From: Actinomycetes bacterium
Lineage (GTDB): Bacteria > Actinomycetota > CALGFH01
Direction of reading: 5' to 3'
NCBI GenBank assembly: GCA_030146615.1
Contig: JASLBL010000234.1
Location: forward strand, 1 to 20,865
DNA length: 20,865 nt
Positions 6,179 to 14,770 of this stretch are shown in pieces (position 1 is the first letter of the stretch; each line of letters begins with the position of its first letter). The translations under genes were made by a program, and so were the position numbers. Below the pieces are notes generated by a model. That model was not told where the DNA came from. It worked only from the letters and a program-made list of their open reading frames with translations, and searched no databases.

Positions 6179-6755
6179 CTCGGCTCCTTCCGGTCGCTTG
6201 GTCGGACGCAGCCATCAACGACTCGTCATCTGGTCGTGGGGTGCGGATGCGTCCCCAGGGCTTGAACACGGCCAGGACCATCGCCAGCAGCAGAGCGGTC
6301 GGGGACACGATCGGGGGGAAGATCAGGTCGCCCACCCCCAGCGGCGCCGGGACGCCGGCGTCGAACTGGCGGGCCCGCGCGGCCGCGTCGGCCACCTGCG
6401 GGGCCAGGGAGACCAGGACCAGCCCGGTGAGGACCAGGTTCAGGACCAGCTTGACCGCCACCCACCAGTACCGGACCAGCCCGTACCTGCTGCCCAGGCC
6501 GAGCAGCACGCCACTGAGCAGGCAGACCAGGCCGGCGGCGAGCAGCGGCCCGACGGCCACCAGCTCCAGGGCCCGGAACGACAGGGCCTTGGTACGGTCG
6601 TCGTCGCTTCCCAGGGCGGTGAACACCAGCACGGCCATCACCACGTCGATGCCGAGCCAGGCCCCGGCGGACGCGAGGTGGACCACCAGGACGCTCCTGC
6701 GGACCCGGGCACCAAGCCGCCAGCGCACCACCGGCTGCGCAACTGCATGGGACAT
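6108..6755 (-). CDS. Four-helix integral membrane protein (DUF2269-like)
   Basis: The 215-residue protein has four predicted transmembrane segments: SVLVVHLASAGAWLGIDVVM near residue 20, then LELVAVGPLLAAGLVCLLSG, a helix after RYGLVRYWWVAVKL, and a final LLLAMVLAVFKPWGRIR. The pattern resembles DUF2269-type or copper-resistance-like small membrane proteins of unknown function. A paralogous protein with the same layout is encoded at 19665-20207. The start at 6755 has an AAAGGAGGAAG ribosome site. After the usual ending KPWGRIR the frame runs on for about 45 hydrophilic Arg-rich residues into the next gene, which suggests that an original stop was lost. The preceding gene is a decayed AraC regulator 28 bp upstream. 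Confidence 0.7.
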   Translation of the reverse strand: MSHAVAQPVVRWRLGARVRRSVLVVHLASAGAWLGIDVVMAVLVFTALGSDDDRTKALSFRALELVAVGPLLAAGLVCLLSGVLLGLGSRYGLVRYWWVAVKLVLNLVLTGLVLVSLAPQVADAAARARQFDAGVPAPLGVGDLIFPPIVSPTALLLAMVLAVFKPWGRIRTPRPDDESLMAASDQATGRSRDAQGDRQRMDDPRWGRAGARRRR

Positions 6756-6783
6756 CGATACTTCCTCCTTTCGTGGCGCCAGG

Positions 6784-7230
6784 CTAGGAGGAGGCGGCGA
6801 CCATGTCTTGAACGGAATTGGCCTCTCCCCCGCCGTCCCCAGCGCGCGGGACGGTCCGGGCCGCTGTCGGGGGCCGGACCCCGACCTGCTGGCGGAACCT
6901 GGCGATCAGGTGCTTGTGGCTCCAACCCACCTCGGAAGCGATCTGGCCGATCGGCACGGTCCCGGCGGAGGCGACCAGCCGCTCCCAGGCCCGCCCAACC
7001 TCCAGCCGCTCCAGCAGCCGGTAGGCCCCAGCGGGGCCAGCCACACCTCCAGGTAGGACCGGGCACATGCACCCTCCAGGACCATGAAGGAGTCATGGGC
7101 GCCCAGGACGAACGCTGGGGGACGATACGGCGAGTCAGCAAGCTTCACCACCAACAGGACCGAGCTGGTCGCCGGCAGGACCAGGTGCCGCGGGGTGGTC
7201 GCCTCGGTGAAGCCGCCATACCGCGCGGGA
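6784..7230 (-). pseudogene. AraC-family regulator, decayed
   Basis: The N-terminal part on the minus strand reads ARYGGFTEATTPRHLVLP, then FVLGAHDSFMVLEG and YLEVWLAPLG, as in AraC regulators with a cupin-like sensor. Near 7025-7030 one G is missing and the frame changes to AYRLLERL. The C-terminal helix-turn-helix begins VPIGQIASEVGWSHKHLIAR and continues FRQQVGVRP. About 90 residues of linker are missing near 7005-7015. The second HTH is also deleted, with only the tail VQDMVAASS left before the stop at 6784. It lies upstream of the membrane-protein gene on the same strand, so it may once have been that operon's regulator. Confidence 0.7.
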
Positions 7231-7699
7231 GCAGCGACCGCAGCAGCGGGTGCGGCGCGGCGGCCAGGCGTGGCCACCTGGCCCGCTCCGGCGCAGCAGT
7301 CGACGATGCCGAAGCCATCGAGCTTCTCGCCCTTGCTGGCGGGTTCTCCACAGGAGTCACGGTTGTGGCGCTCCTCGGTCCTCTGGTGCGGGTCAGGCGC
7401 TCGGCCGTCGGGATGCGTCGTCGGCTCACGGTCACTGTCGATCCTGCGGCCGGGGGACGGCTGGGGCATCACCCGTAGGTGGTGTCGGGGTGGGATCTCT
7501 CGGATCGGGCCTCCTGGCCGGTACATCAAGGTGCTCCGTGCCTCGCGGGCTCACGGCCGCGTTCACCAGGGGAGCAGCCGCCCCGACGGAGTCCGCCGGT
7601 CGACCAGGCCGGCCGTCAGGCGGCGCCGCCGCCCGGTCCTTCCAGGCCGCTGCGACCTCAAGCGCTGACGCTGGCGGCGTGGAATGGGAGGTGCTGGCA
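7231..7699. other. Stretch without recognisable gene
   Basis: About 470 bases in which long frames exist on both strands because of GC content, but none shows a family motif, a convincing start with ribosome site, or consistent codon use across the stretch. It is probably decayed DNA like its flanks. Confidence 0.5.
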
Positions 7700-7832
7700 T
7701 CACTGCTCCGTTTCGGACTCGTGTCCTGGACCGATCCGTTGGACCGACAGCAGCGGGAGGCCGAGGTCGCGAACCTTGGCGAGCAGGCCGTGCAGGGCCC
7801 TCTGGTCGGCGACCGGCTCCGGGCGCTCGGTT
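7700..7832 (-). pseudogene. C-terminal scrap of a small actinobacterial protein
   Basis: The minus strand encodes PVADQRALHGLLAKVRDLGL and then PLLSVQRI before a TGA at 7702-7700. This closely resembles the C-terminus of a widespread small actinobacterial protein ending in GPVxDQAALHGLLxKVRDLGLPLLSV, whose function is unknown to me. The N-terminal two thirds are missing, so this is a fragment. Confidence 0.5.
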
Positions 7833-7920
7833 CAGTCACGCCGGTACGAACGGTCGGGTCAGCGGCCCTGACCCTGACCGCAGCACCTACCGCTCCTACG
7901 CGCCTCCTTCAGCGACCCGG

Positions 7921-8035
7921 GCCCACGGCGAGCACGAGAAGCGCACCGGGCAGCGAGACGAGAACTGGCCTGACTGGTACGCCGCGTACATGGTGGCGGA
8001 GCAGGCCGGGACGGAGCTGCCGACGCGAGCGACTA
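7921..8035 (+). pseudogene. C-terminal scrap, probably of a VOC/glyoxalase-type protein
   Basis: The plus strand encodes AHGEHEKRTGQRDENWPDWY followed by AAYMVAEQAGTELP. This resembles the tail found after the VOC domain in some actinobacterial glyoxalase-like proteins (HGxxE...WPxWYAxYMVxEQAG). No VOC domain precedes it, and it sits between other scraps. Confidence 0.4.
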
Positions 8036-8072
8036 CCCGGATCGAGGAGAGCTTTCTGCGGAGGGTCGGCCG

Positions 8073-10823
8073 CTATTGGAGAAGGGCCCCGCGAAGCTGC
8101 CGGCGAGAGCTGATGTCGAGCTTGGTGAACACCTTGCGCAGATGCCATTCGACAGTTCGGGCACTGATGAACAGTTGCGCGCCGATCTCCGGGTTGGACA
8201 GGCCGTCACGAGCGAGGCGCGCGATCTGGGTTTCTTGTGCCGTGAGGTCATCGCGGGTCTCGACATTGCATTTACGCACGGTCGCGCCTGTGGCCAGCAG
8301 TTCCCGGCGGGTGCGCTCCGCGAAACCCTCGATGCCCATCGCGCTGAACATCTCGTATGCGATGTTCAGTTCGCCGCGCGTCCACACGGCGGTTCGCCCG
8401 TCGAAGCCACTCTCCATACAGCAAGCGAGCGCGGGCGAGCTCGGCGCGGACCCGTGTTCGGCTCAGATGCTGGATAGCAGCGCGGAAGCGGCGCTCGGCA
8501 TCGTCTCCTTCGCTCAGCAGGGCTAGTGAACGGGCCTCCATCCCGAGCGCCCAGTCGGTTCCGCTCGCCCGTGCCTTCCTGGCCAGCCGATGCAGGGCGT
8601 CCGTCGCCAGATCGGTCCTTCCGGTTCGCGTGGCCGACTCGATCAGCTCCGTCAAGCCCCAGTTCTCGGCGACGACTTCTTGATATTCGCTGGCGGAGCC
8701 GGCGGCAACCAGTGCCTCCTCGTACTGGCCCAAGCCGTTGCACAGGACGGCGCGCGTGTACTCACAGATGGCGACTCCAACTCCCTCGCCGCGGGAGCTA
8801 GCCTCACGCATCGTGACCTCGATCAGTTCTCTCGCCTCGCGTGCCTGGCCCCGCCATGCGGCGAGGGTCAACGCGCCATACGGCGCCTCGTTGACCCCCA
8901 TCGCCTCCACTACCGACCGTGCTTCTTCGACCAGCGAGGCGGCAGCGGAGAGCTCGCCGCAAAACACCAGGATGGGCGTACGCGAGCCGAGCGCGAGCGG
9001 CAGCTCGCTCAGCGCGCCCGTCTTGCGGGCGATCTGAAGGTGGCGCTGCGACAAGACGTACGAACTCTCGTCGTCCCACAGTTCGAGGGCGAGTACGCAG
9101 CCCTGCCACAACCACCGCAGCCTTTCCTTGGTCGAGATATTGAGGCCGCGGAGTCTCTGCAACGCGTCCCGGGATCGTGGAACCGCCGTGTCGTAGTCGT
9201 CGGTGAGCGCGCTGAACGCGTCCAGCAGCACGTCGCCAGCCGTGGGCTCATCGTCTGACCGGCGCGGCGCGGCTCGGGCGGCCCGTGCCACCTCGGCGAC
9301 GCCCACGCCGGCATTGAGCCGGGCCGCGAACTGGGCCGCGGAGAATGTGTCCAGGTACGTCTGGCGCGCGAGCTCGAGATTCAGTGGTTCGAGGCGTCGA
9401 GCGGCTGCCAGCAACAGCGGTGTCGCCTCGTTGCCCCGGCTTGACGCGAATGCCAGCTGAGCACGCACCAGGTCGATCTGCGCGCGTTGCAACTCGTCGA
9501 CCGGTCCGCCGCGGGCGATGGTGAGCAGGGTACGCGCGGTGTCGAATGCCCCGGCCTGCACGTTGGCGAAGGCTGCATCCAGCGCCCGACGAACCCGTCG
9601 CGTCGGATCGGGCGTGAGCTCGGTCGCGCGGGTCAGGAAGGCTGCAGCGGCCGCGAGCCCTCCGCGGGACTGTGCCCGGCCGGCCGAGCGCTCGAGTTCC
9701 GCCGCCACGTCCTCGTCGGGCCCCGGTGTCGCGCGTGCGCGGTGCCAGGCGCGCCGATCCGGGTCCGCCTCGGCGTCGGTGGCGTTCGCGAGCGCGCGAT
9801 GCACCCGGTATCGGTCGTCGGTGGCGGCCGAACGGTACGCGGCGGATCGGACCAGTGGGTGCGCGAACTCCACGCGCCCGCGCACCTGGAGGAGCCCGGC
9901 GTCCACCGCGGGAGCGGCCGCAGCCATGTCGATGCCGAGCGCCTCGGCGGCACCGTGGAGCAGTACGGGGTCGCCGAGGGGCTCCGCGGCCGCGGCAAGG
10001 ACCAGCAGCTGGGTGTCGGAGGGGAGCATCAGGAGACGCCGGACGTAACTCCGTTCGATCTTGCTGGCTACCGGTTGACTCTCGGGCAGCCCGAACCCGC
10101 CGGCGAGATCTGCAGCCCTCCAGGTGCGCGGCAGCTCGAGGAGCGCCAGGGGGTTGCCATGGCTCTCCGCGATGAGCTGGTCGCAGACGGCCGCATCCAG
10201 GGGGCCGTGCACATTACCCAGCAGCAGCGCGCGTGCATCGCTGTCGCCCAGTCCACGGATCGGTAACGCGGGCAGCCCGGGGAGGACGTCGTCTCCGCTC
10301 CCGGTGCGCGCCGCGCACACCAGCGCGACCCGCTCGGCGAGGAGGCGGCGGGCGACGAAACCGAGAATCTGGGCGGAGGCGTGGTCGAGCCACTGCGCAT
10401 CGTCGACAAAGAGATCAGCGGGTTCTGCTCGGCGGCCTCCGCCAGGAGCGTCAGCGTGGCAAGTCCCACCATGAGCCGGTCGGGAACGGGACCAGTGCTC
10501 AGCCCGAACACCGTCGCGAGCGCGTCGCGCTGCGGGACGGGCAGCCGTTCAAGATGGTCCAGCATGGGCGCGCACAGCTGATGGAGGCCGCTGTAGGCCA
10601 GTTCCATCTCCGACTCCATGCCGACGGCCGACGCGACCCGCCAGCCGGCAACTCGTTCGGACAAGTAGCCCAACAACACGCTCTTGCCGACGCCCGCGTC
10701 GCCGCGCAGGACCAAGACTCGACTCGCACCGGCGACCACGTCAGCCACGAGCCGGTCGAGCACCTCACACTCGCTACGACGTCCAAGCAACCTCGCGGCG
10801 CGCTTACCAGCGTCTGCAGCCAA
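8073..10823 (-). pseudogene. LAL-type LuxR transcriptional regulator, full length but with two frameshifts
   Basis: The locus spans about 916 codons, the normal LAL length. The N-terminal AAA domain shows Walker A GDAGVGKSVLL and ESEMELAYSGLHQL. Near 10409-10415 one base is lost, and Walker B (LFVDDAQWLDHASAQILGF) lies in the next frame. A long TPR-like helical region follows. Near 8375 a second shift leads to ELNIAYEMFSAMGIEGFAER and the LuxR helix-turn-helix LTAQETQIARLARDGLSNPE, followed by FISARTVEWHLRKVF, ending at 8073. I start at the TTG at 10823, preceded by GGGAGG. LAL proteins are large ATP-binding activators of secondary-metabolite or catabolic genes. Apart from the two small indels nothing is missing, so this is either a very young pseudogene or an assembly error. 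Confidence 0.8.
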
Positions 10824-10931
10824 CGCCGACCTCCCGAGTCCTTCAACAGGACTCCTAATCTACGGTCTGAGCCGATTTGCGAGAATGGCTCCTAGCACAG
10901 CGGTTCCCGGGGTCTGCTGACACGGAAGAGG

Positions 10932-11120
10932 TCACAGGTTCACGCTGTCGACCGACGCGCGGGACCAGTCGATCTGGCCATCGTCGCCGAGCCAGTCCAG
11001 CAGCCGATGGTGCAGCTGCTCCCGCACGCCGCCTGCTGCCAAGCGCGCAGCTGCCCCCAGCAGATGACCCGGCTGTCGCAGACGAGGGCCTTGGCGGGCA
11101 GCAGCCGTCAGGCGGTGGAG
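10932..11120 (-). pseudogene. IS5-family transposase N-terminal scrap
   Basis: The minus strand contains LLPAKALVCDSRVICWG, LLGQLRAWQQA and VREQLHHRLLDWLGDDGQ, followed by IDWSRASVDSVN. They correspond to the CWRRLRxWQxAGVWxxLHxxLLDxLGxxGxIDWSRASxDS region of IS5/IS1182-like transposases. At least two one-base shifts separate the pieces, and the catalytic DDE region that should follow is absent. No terminal inverted repeats were found. It marks an old insertion. Confidence 0.6.
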
Positions 11121-11270
11121 TTGAAGAGCCGGAGCTGAGTAGAGCAGGGGGCAAGTGTTCCTCTCCACCATGAGGCGAAGTGCGGCCGGCCGCTCGGGCG
11201 AGCAGCCGGTGGGCAAGGCTCTGGGGCTAGAGTAGTTTCGGACTCAAGCTTCACCGCTAGGAGGTCGCTG

Positions 11271-11700
11271 ATGGACCTACGCGTGAAGGCATGGCACCCG
11301 CCGCCAAGGTTGATCACCGATGCGTACTTCTTCAACTCGGGGCTGTCCAAGCGTGGCGCGGACGACGCCACCGCAGGACAGCTCCATGGCTTTGCGGCTG
11401 GGACCTATACCGTCCTGGGCAGGCTGGATGCCAAGCGGTTCACCAGTCTGCTGTCCACCGCTGAGATCACCATCGGCACGGCCCTGTGCTGCCGGTGGTC
11501 CCGGCCTGGCTGGCCGGCGCTGGGCTGACCGCCTTCGCCTTGGGCACGCTCGGCTTGTACCTGCGGACCCCCGGCATGCGAGAGGAGGGTTCGCAGCGTC
11601 CCACCCAGCAGGGCATCCCCCTCGCCAGGACGCGTGGTTGGTTGGGATCGGGCGGGCCCTCATGATCGACGAGGCCGCTGGACGCACAAGCCCGTCCTGA
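11271..11700 (+). pseudogene. DoxX-like membrane protein with two frameshifts
   Basis: The ATG at 11271 follows a strong AGGAGG (11259-11264). The reading gives FFNSGLSKRGADDATAGQLH and GFAAGTYTVLGRLDAKRFTS. Near 11485 a base is missing, and the next frame gives VLPVVPAWLAGAGLTAFALG and LGLYLRTPGMREEGSQRPTQ. Near 11628 another base is missing, and WLVGIGRALMIDEA closes the gene. The pieces match small DoxX-like four-helix membrane proteins of actinobacteria (TPGMREEGSxRPTQQGIxLAKDxWLxGIG). All parts are present in order, so decay is recent or the indels are sequencing errors. Function of the family is unclear. Confidence 0.65.
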
Positions 11701-12069
11701 TCGACTGCCAAAGCTGGGTAGAACCGATCGCGCGCTTGTGTGGCACATCGTCATCGTCGCGCTGGCCGAGCAGCTCAGCTGAAGCGTTCGAAGCAGGTCA
11801 CGACCCCGACGACAACCCCGAACAGCGGCGACCTCGACGACAGCACGCCCCGACCTTGCGTCGGCACGACCAGCCCCGCCTCCTCGGCGTCGACAACGGA
11901 CGTGATCATCTGGCTCGAGTGACCCCCTGACCGCTGTGATCACCCGGCCCGATCACCGGCCTCGCCTCACAGGAGCCACCCCCGCGGAGCCACAGGTGGT
12001 CAAGATCCATTCGTCGCCCGCACCCCGGCAACCGCTTACTAACCCGCTTCATGACCGTCGGGCTTGCCG
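11701..12069. other. Intergenic stretch, nothing recognised
   Basis: About 370 bases with no motif-bearing frame on either strand and no clear repeat. The 3' end should hold the promoter of the zinc-finger gene at 12099, but I cannot place its boxes with confidence. Confidence 0.5.
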
Positions 12070-12099
12070 TGTGTCTAGCGTCTAGATACGCTAGACACA
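12070..12099. promoter_or_regulatory. Perfect 12+12-bp palindrome covering the start of the zinc-finger gene
   Basis: TGTGTCTAGCGT (12070-12081), a 6-base spacer CTAGAT, and ACGCTAGACACA (12088-12099) form a perfect inverted repeat, and GTCTAG occurs twice within the left half. The last base is the A of the ATG start codon. No ribosome site precedes that ATG, so the transcript is probably leaderless and the palindrome an operator, possibly for the encoded HTH protein itself. Confidence 0.65.
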
Positions 12100-12665
12100 T
12101 GGATGAGAAACTGCTGGCAGCCGCCAGGCAGGCGCAGGAACAACTCGTCGAGGCAGACCATGCCGCCGAGGTCGCTAAAGCGCAGTTCCACCGGGCCGTC
12201 CGCCGGCTCCATCTGAGCGGCGCATCACTGCGCGAACTCGCCGCGGCCCTGAATCTCAGCCACCAGCGGGTCCACCAGATCGTCGAGACAGCCGGCGGGG
12301 CACGGCGATGGGGCAGGCGCGGCCGGCTCCCGCCAGAGCTGGCGTGCTCCTTCTGCGGCCGGCGGCAGCGAAAGACGCGCAAGCTCGTGGCCGGGCCGGA
12401 CGTCTACATCTGCGAGACGTGCGTCGAGATGGCCGAGACAGTCATCCGCTCCGGCCAGGCCACCGAAACTGCGCTTGGCCCGCTGCACAGCGTCCCCGAC
12501 AACATGGCCCAGCGGCGATGCAGCTTCTGCGGCAAGCGCCGCCACCAAGTCACTGGACTTGCCACCAGCGTCGGCGATCCGGCTGGAAAGCATGCCGATG
12601 ACGCGGCCATCTGCGCGGAGTGTCTTATCCTGTGCCGCGAGATCCACTCCGAGCAGCTAGCCTGA
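12099..12665 (+). CDS. HTH protein with two ClpX-type C4 zinc fingers
   Basis: The 188-residue protein begins with an alpha-helical segment (MDEKLLAAARQAQEQLVEAD). It then has a helix-turn-helix-like stretch LRELAAALNLSHQRVHQIVE (about residues 46-65) resembling sigma/Fis-type recognition helices. Two zinc fingers of the ClpX N-terminal type follow: CSFCGRRQRKTRKLVAG...CETC and CSFCGKRRHQVTGLATS...CAEC. There is no AAA+ ATPase domain, so this is not ClpX. ClpX-type fingers mediate dimerisation and substrate or adaptor binding, so a regulator that contacts ClpP substrates or senses zinc or redox state is conceivable; this is inference. I chose the ATG at 12099 over 12051 because the palindrome would otherwise lie inside the gene and because homology begins here. 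Confidence 0.75.
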   Translation: MDEKLLAAARQAQEQLVEADHAAEVAKAQFHRAVRRLHLSGASLRELAAALNLSHQRVHQIVETAGGARRWGRRGRLPPELACSFCGRRQRKTRKLVAGPDVYICETCVEMAETVIRSGQATETALGPLHSVPDNMAQRRCSFCGKRRHQVTGLATSVGDPAGKHADDAAICAECLILCREIHSEQLA

Positions 12666-12848
12666 CCTGGTCGCTTGCCCTGTCGTAAGAAGAAACGTAC
12701 AAGTCCACCAAGTCCCAGACTCCGCAGCGTCGCCAGCGGAACGCCATGTTTACCTTCGCGAGCGCGACCACGTCGGCGGGGTGCTCCCCCGTCCGGGAGC
12801 ATCAGCCACTGGTCTGGTGACCTGACGGCCGACCCCCGTTGGCCCGGA

Positions 12849-12877
12849 CGCGCCGGAGGTGCACGGCCTCCGGCGCG
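12849..12877. terminator. Hairpin between convergent genes
   Basis: Eleven-base perfect arms flank a 7-base loop (TGCACGG) between the stop codons of the zinc-finger gene and the VOC gene, which converge here. No T-tract follows on either strand. Its position suggests a bidirectional terminator of the actinobacterial type. Confidence 0.5.
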
Positions 12878-12958
12878 CCTGAGGAACTCCGAATCGCACC
12901 CATCGCGGCCGCTTGCGGTGCTTCTCGGCCTTCGAGTGTATGCGTCATCGGTCCCTCG

Positions 12959-13372
12959 CTACTCGGCGTAGGGCTGGTCCTCTCCTTCGGCGCTGTAGCC
13001 GATGTTCCAGATGTAGCCATCCGGGTCGGCGAAGGATCCGCCGTACCCGCCCCACTCCAGCTTCGCCGCGGGCTTGAGGATCTTCCCGCCGGCCTTCTTG
13101 GCCTCGTCCAGAATCTCGTCGACGCGGTCCTCGCGGCGCACGACGTAAGTGAAGACGATGCCGCTGAAGCCGCTGCCGTCAGGACTCACGCCCACCATGT
13201 CGGCGAGCCCGTCGCGGCCGTAGAAGCCGACTATCGAACCGCCGTGTGGAACGAAGAACACGGAGATTTTGTAGTCGTCCTGGACCTTCCAGCCCAGCCC
13301 TTCCGTATAGAAGCGCTTGGATCGCTCCATGTCCTTGACGCCAAGCAGGATCGAGCTGACGTGCGAGTTCAT
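12959..13372 (-). CDS. VOC (glyoxalase/bleomycin-resistance fold) family protein
   Basis: The 137-residue product MNSHVSSILLGVKDMERSKR, then FYTEGLGWKV, shows the first beta-alpha-beta unit of the vicinal oxygen chelate fold. The second half ends GGYGGSFADPDGYIWNIGYS, the typical C-terminal motif with the DPDGxxW signature. The family includes glyoxalases, dioxygenases and antibiotic-binding proteins, and I cannot assign a substrate. The start at 13372 has AGAGGA upstream at acceptable distance; the ORF could be extended to 13426, but that part lacks homology. Fragments of an AraC regulator and another VOC protein lie directly upstream in the same direction, as if a regulator-VOC operon had decayed, leaving this gene. 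Confidence 0.85.
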   Translation of the reverse strand: MNSHVSSILLGVKDMERSKRFYTEGLGWKVQDDYKISVFFVPHGGSIVGFYGRDGLADMVGVSPDGSGFSGIVFTYVVRREDRVDEILDEAKKAGGKILKPAAKLEWGGYGGSFADPDGYIWNIGYSAEGEDQPYAE

Positions 13373-13527
13373 TGCATCTATCCTCTCTGGGTCGATTGGG
13401 TTGTGACGTTGGCGTGCTGTCGCCATCTCTTCGGCATTGCTTCCTCCTGCGCGTTGGCTTCGTGCTCCGAGCGGCCGTTCGACGACCGCCCACGCGCGAT
13501 GAACGACGTATACGAGTGCGCCTGACC

Positions 13528-13581
13528 GGCTGCCGAAGGATCGTCGTGCGGGAGGAAGCTCGCGTGAATGGTGATGTCCAT
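13528..13581 (-). pseudogene. N-terminal scrap of a second VOC protein
   Basis: From the ATG at 13581 the minus strand reads MDITIHASFLPHDDPSA, the characteristic start of a common actinobacterial VOC protein (MDITIHxSFLPHxDPxASLAFYRDTLGFEV). After that the homology ends abruptly. The frame runs on to 13378 without VOC motifs. Confidence 0.6.
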
Positions 13582-13609
13582 GGCAGTCACGTTAGGTGCG
13601 GCTCGGGGG

Positions 13610-13752
13610 CGGCGCTTCTCGATTCCTGACCGGGTCTGGTCACCTGTTTCGCCGCGCACGACAACATCCCCGCCGTCGCCCGCGCCGCCTGGCGCCGATC
13701 GGCGCCGGGGGCATCCCGACCAACTCGGTGAAGCGACTGCTGAGGCTGCCCC
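13610..13752 (-). pseudogene. C-terminal scrap of an AraC-family regulator
   Basis: The minus strand carries SLSSRFTELVGMPPAPI in one frame and ARATAGMLSCAAKQVTRPGQ in the next. Together they resemble the end of AraC regulators (RFTELVGMPPSxYR... followed by a tail ending in CVAKQVTRP) that usually neighbour the VOC protein found at 13581. The helix-turn-helix body is lost. Confidence 0.5.
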
Positions 13753-13782
13753 AACAGGCGCTGGTCCCGCTGTGCGCAGCCG

Positions 13783-14502
13783 TCATGACCGCTTGGTGTC
13801 CGCGAGCGTCAACGCCTCCCAGAAGGCCGCTCGGATTTCGCTGGCGCCCCAAGCGTTCGGCTCGATCAGGCCGCAGTACCAAAGGTCACGGTCGGGTGGG
13901 CGGGCGGCCGGCTGGCTGGGGTCGCCGGTGGCCAGGCCATGGCCGAGGAAGCGGGCATGGACGTCGGCGACGAGCGCCCCATGGGCTGCCGCAAGCGCCC
14001 GCAAGGCCTGGTTCAGCTCGGTGAGCCAGTCCAGCGCGTCTGGCCAGGGCGGCAGGCCGAGCCGGCCGGCGTCACCGCTGCCGTCGCTCGGGTCGTAGAC
14101 GGTGGCGACCACGATCGGCGCGTCCGGGCCCATCAGGTCGCACAAGCCGGCCAGGATCAGCCGGCCGTTGTCGACCACCGTCCGGATCACCCGCCGGGCG
14201 GCGGTCGCGTCGCCGTAGGCGGCCAGTAGGTCGTTGCCGCCCATCGTCACCGTGGCCAGCGTCGGGGCGCGTCCCAGACTGCGCAGCCGGGCCAGCTGCT
14301 GGGTGGCGACTGTGGTAGAGGTCGCGCCGTCGGTGGCCAGCAGTGCCAGCCGGACGGCCGGGTCGTGGGCGGTCAGGTCGCGGCCGGCCCAGGCCGGGAA
14401 GTCGTCGTCGCGGTTGCGCCACAGCAGGCTGGCCGCGCCGCGGCCCGGGCCGCCAGCGTAGTCGTCGATCGACATGGAGTCGCCCAAGGCAGCATAGATC
14501 AT
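13783..14502 (-). CDS. SGNH/GDSL-family hydrolase
   Basis: The 239-residue protein starts MIYAALGDSMSIDDYAGG, with block I GDSMS holding the catalytic Ser. It continues with RGAASLLWRNRDDDFPAWAG and has block III TMGGNDL (Gly/Asn oxyanion hole). Block V reads GLIEPNAWGASEIRAAFW, where the usual catalytic DxxH is replaced by an EPN sequence as in a branch of actinobacterial GDSL proteins. SGNH enzymes hydrolyse esters of lipids or carbohydrates; the substrate here is unknown, and no signal peptide is seen, so it is probably cytoplasmic. Several in-frame ATGs precede 14502 within a 9-bp tandem repeat (MDRMDRM); I chose 14502 because conserved sequence begins there. The gene lies downstream of a sulfotransferase pseudogene on the same strand. 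Confidence 0.75.
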   Translation of the reverse strand: MIYAALGDSMSIDDYAGGPGRGAASLLWRNRDDDFPAWAGRDLTAHDPAVRLALLATDGATSTTVATQQLARLRSLGRAPTLATVTMGGNDLLAAYGDATAARRVIRTVVDNGRLILAGLCDLMGPDAPIVVATVYDPSDGSGDAGRLGLPPWPDALDWLTELNQALRALAAAHGALVADVHARFLGHGLATGDPSQPAARPPDRDLWYCGLIEPNAWGASEIRAAFWEALTLADTKRS

Positions 14503-14511
14503 CCCCGTCCC

Positions 14512-14533
14512 CATCCTGTCCATCCTGTCCATC
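14512..14533. repeat. Short 9-bp tandem repeat at hydrolase start
   Basis: CATCCTGTC occurs twice in tandem, followed by a partial third copy. On the minus strand it creates three alternative ATGs just upstream of the hydrolase start. Slippage here would change only the N-terminus. Confidence 0.6.
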
Positions 14534-14770
14534 CTCGCGCACTGGCGGCCACCGACCGACCGGGATGCCGCCTCCGATTCTCGACTCCCGACGCCTGCTA
14601 CCCCGGCGGATCGCAGACCATGCAAGCGCGGAGACCCCGCGGGATGCGCGGGCCTCCAGCCGCCATGCGAGCCTGTCCGGCCACCACCTGAGCCATCGGC
14701 GCTGTCCATCGCAGCCTGTCCGACTCGCTCAGCCCCGACGGCACTGCCGGACGCACCTACTGGGTCACGA

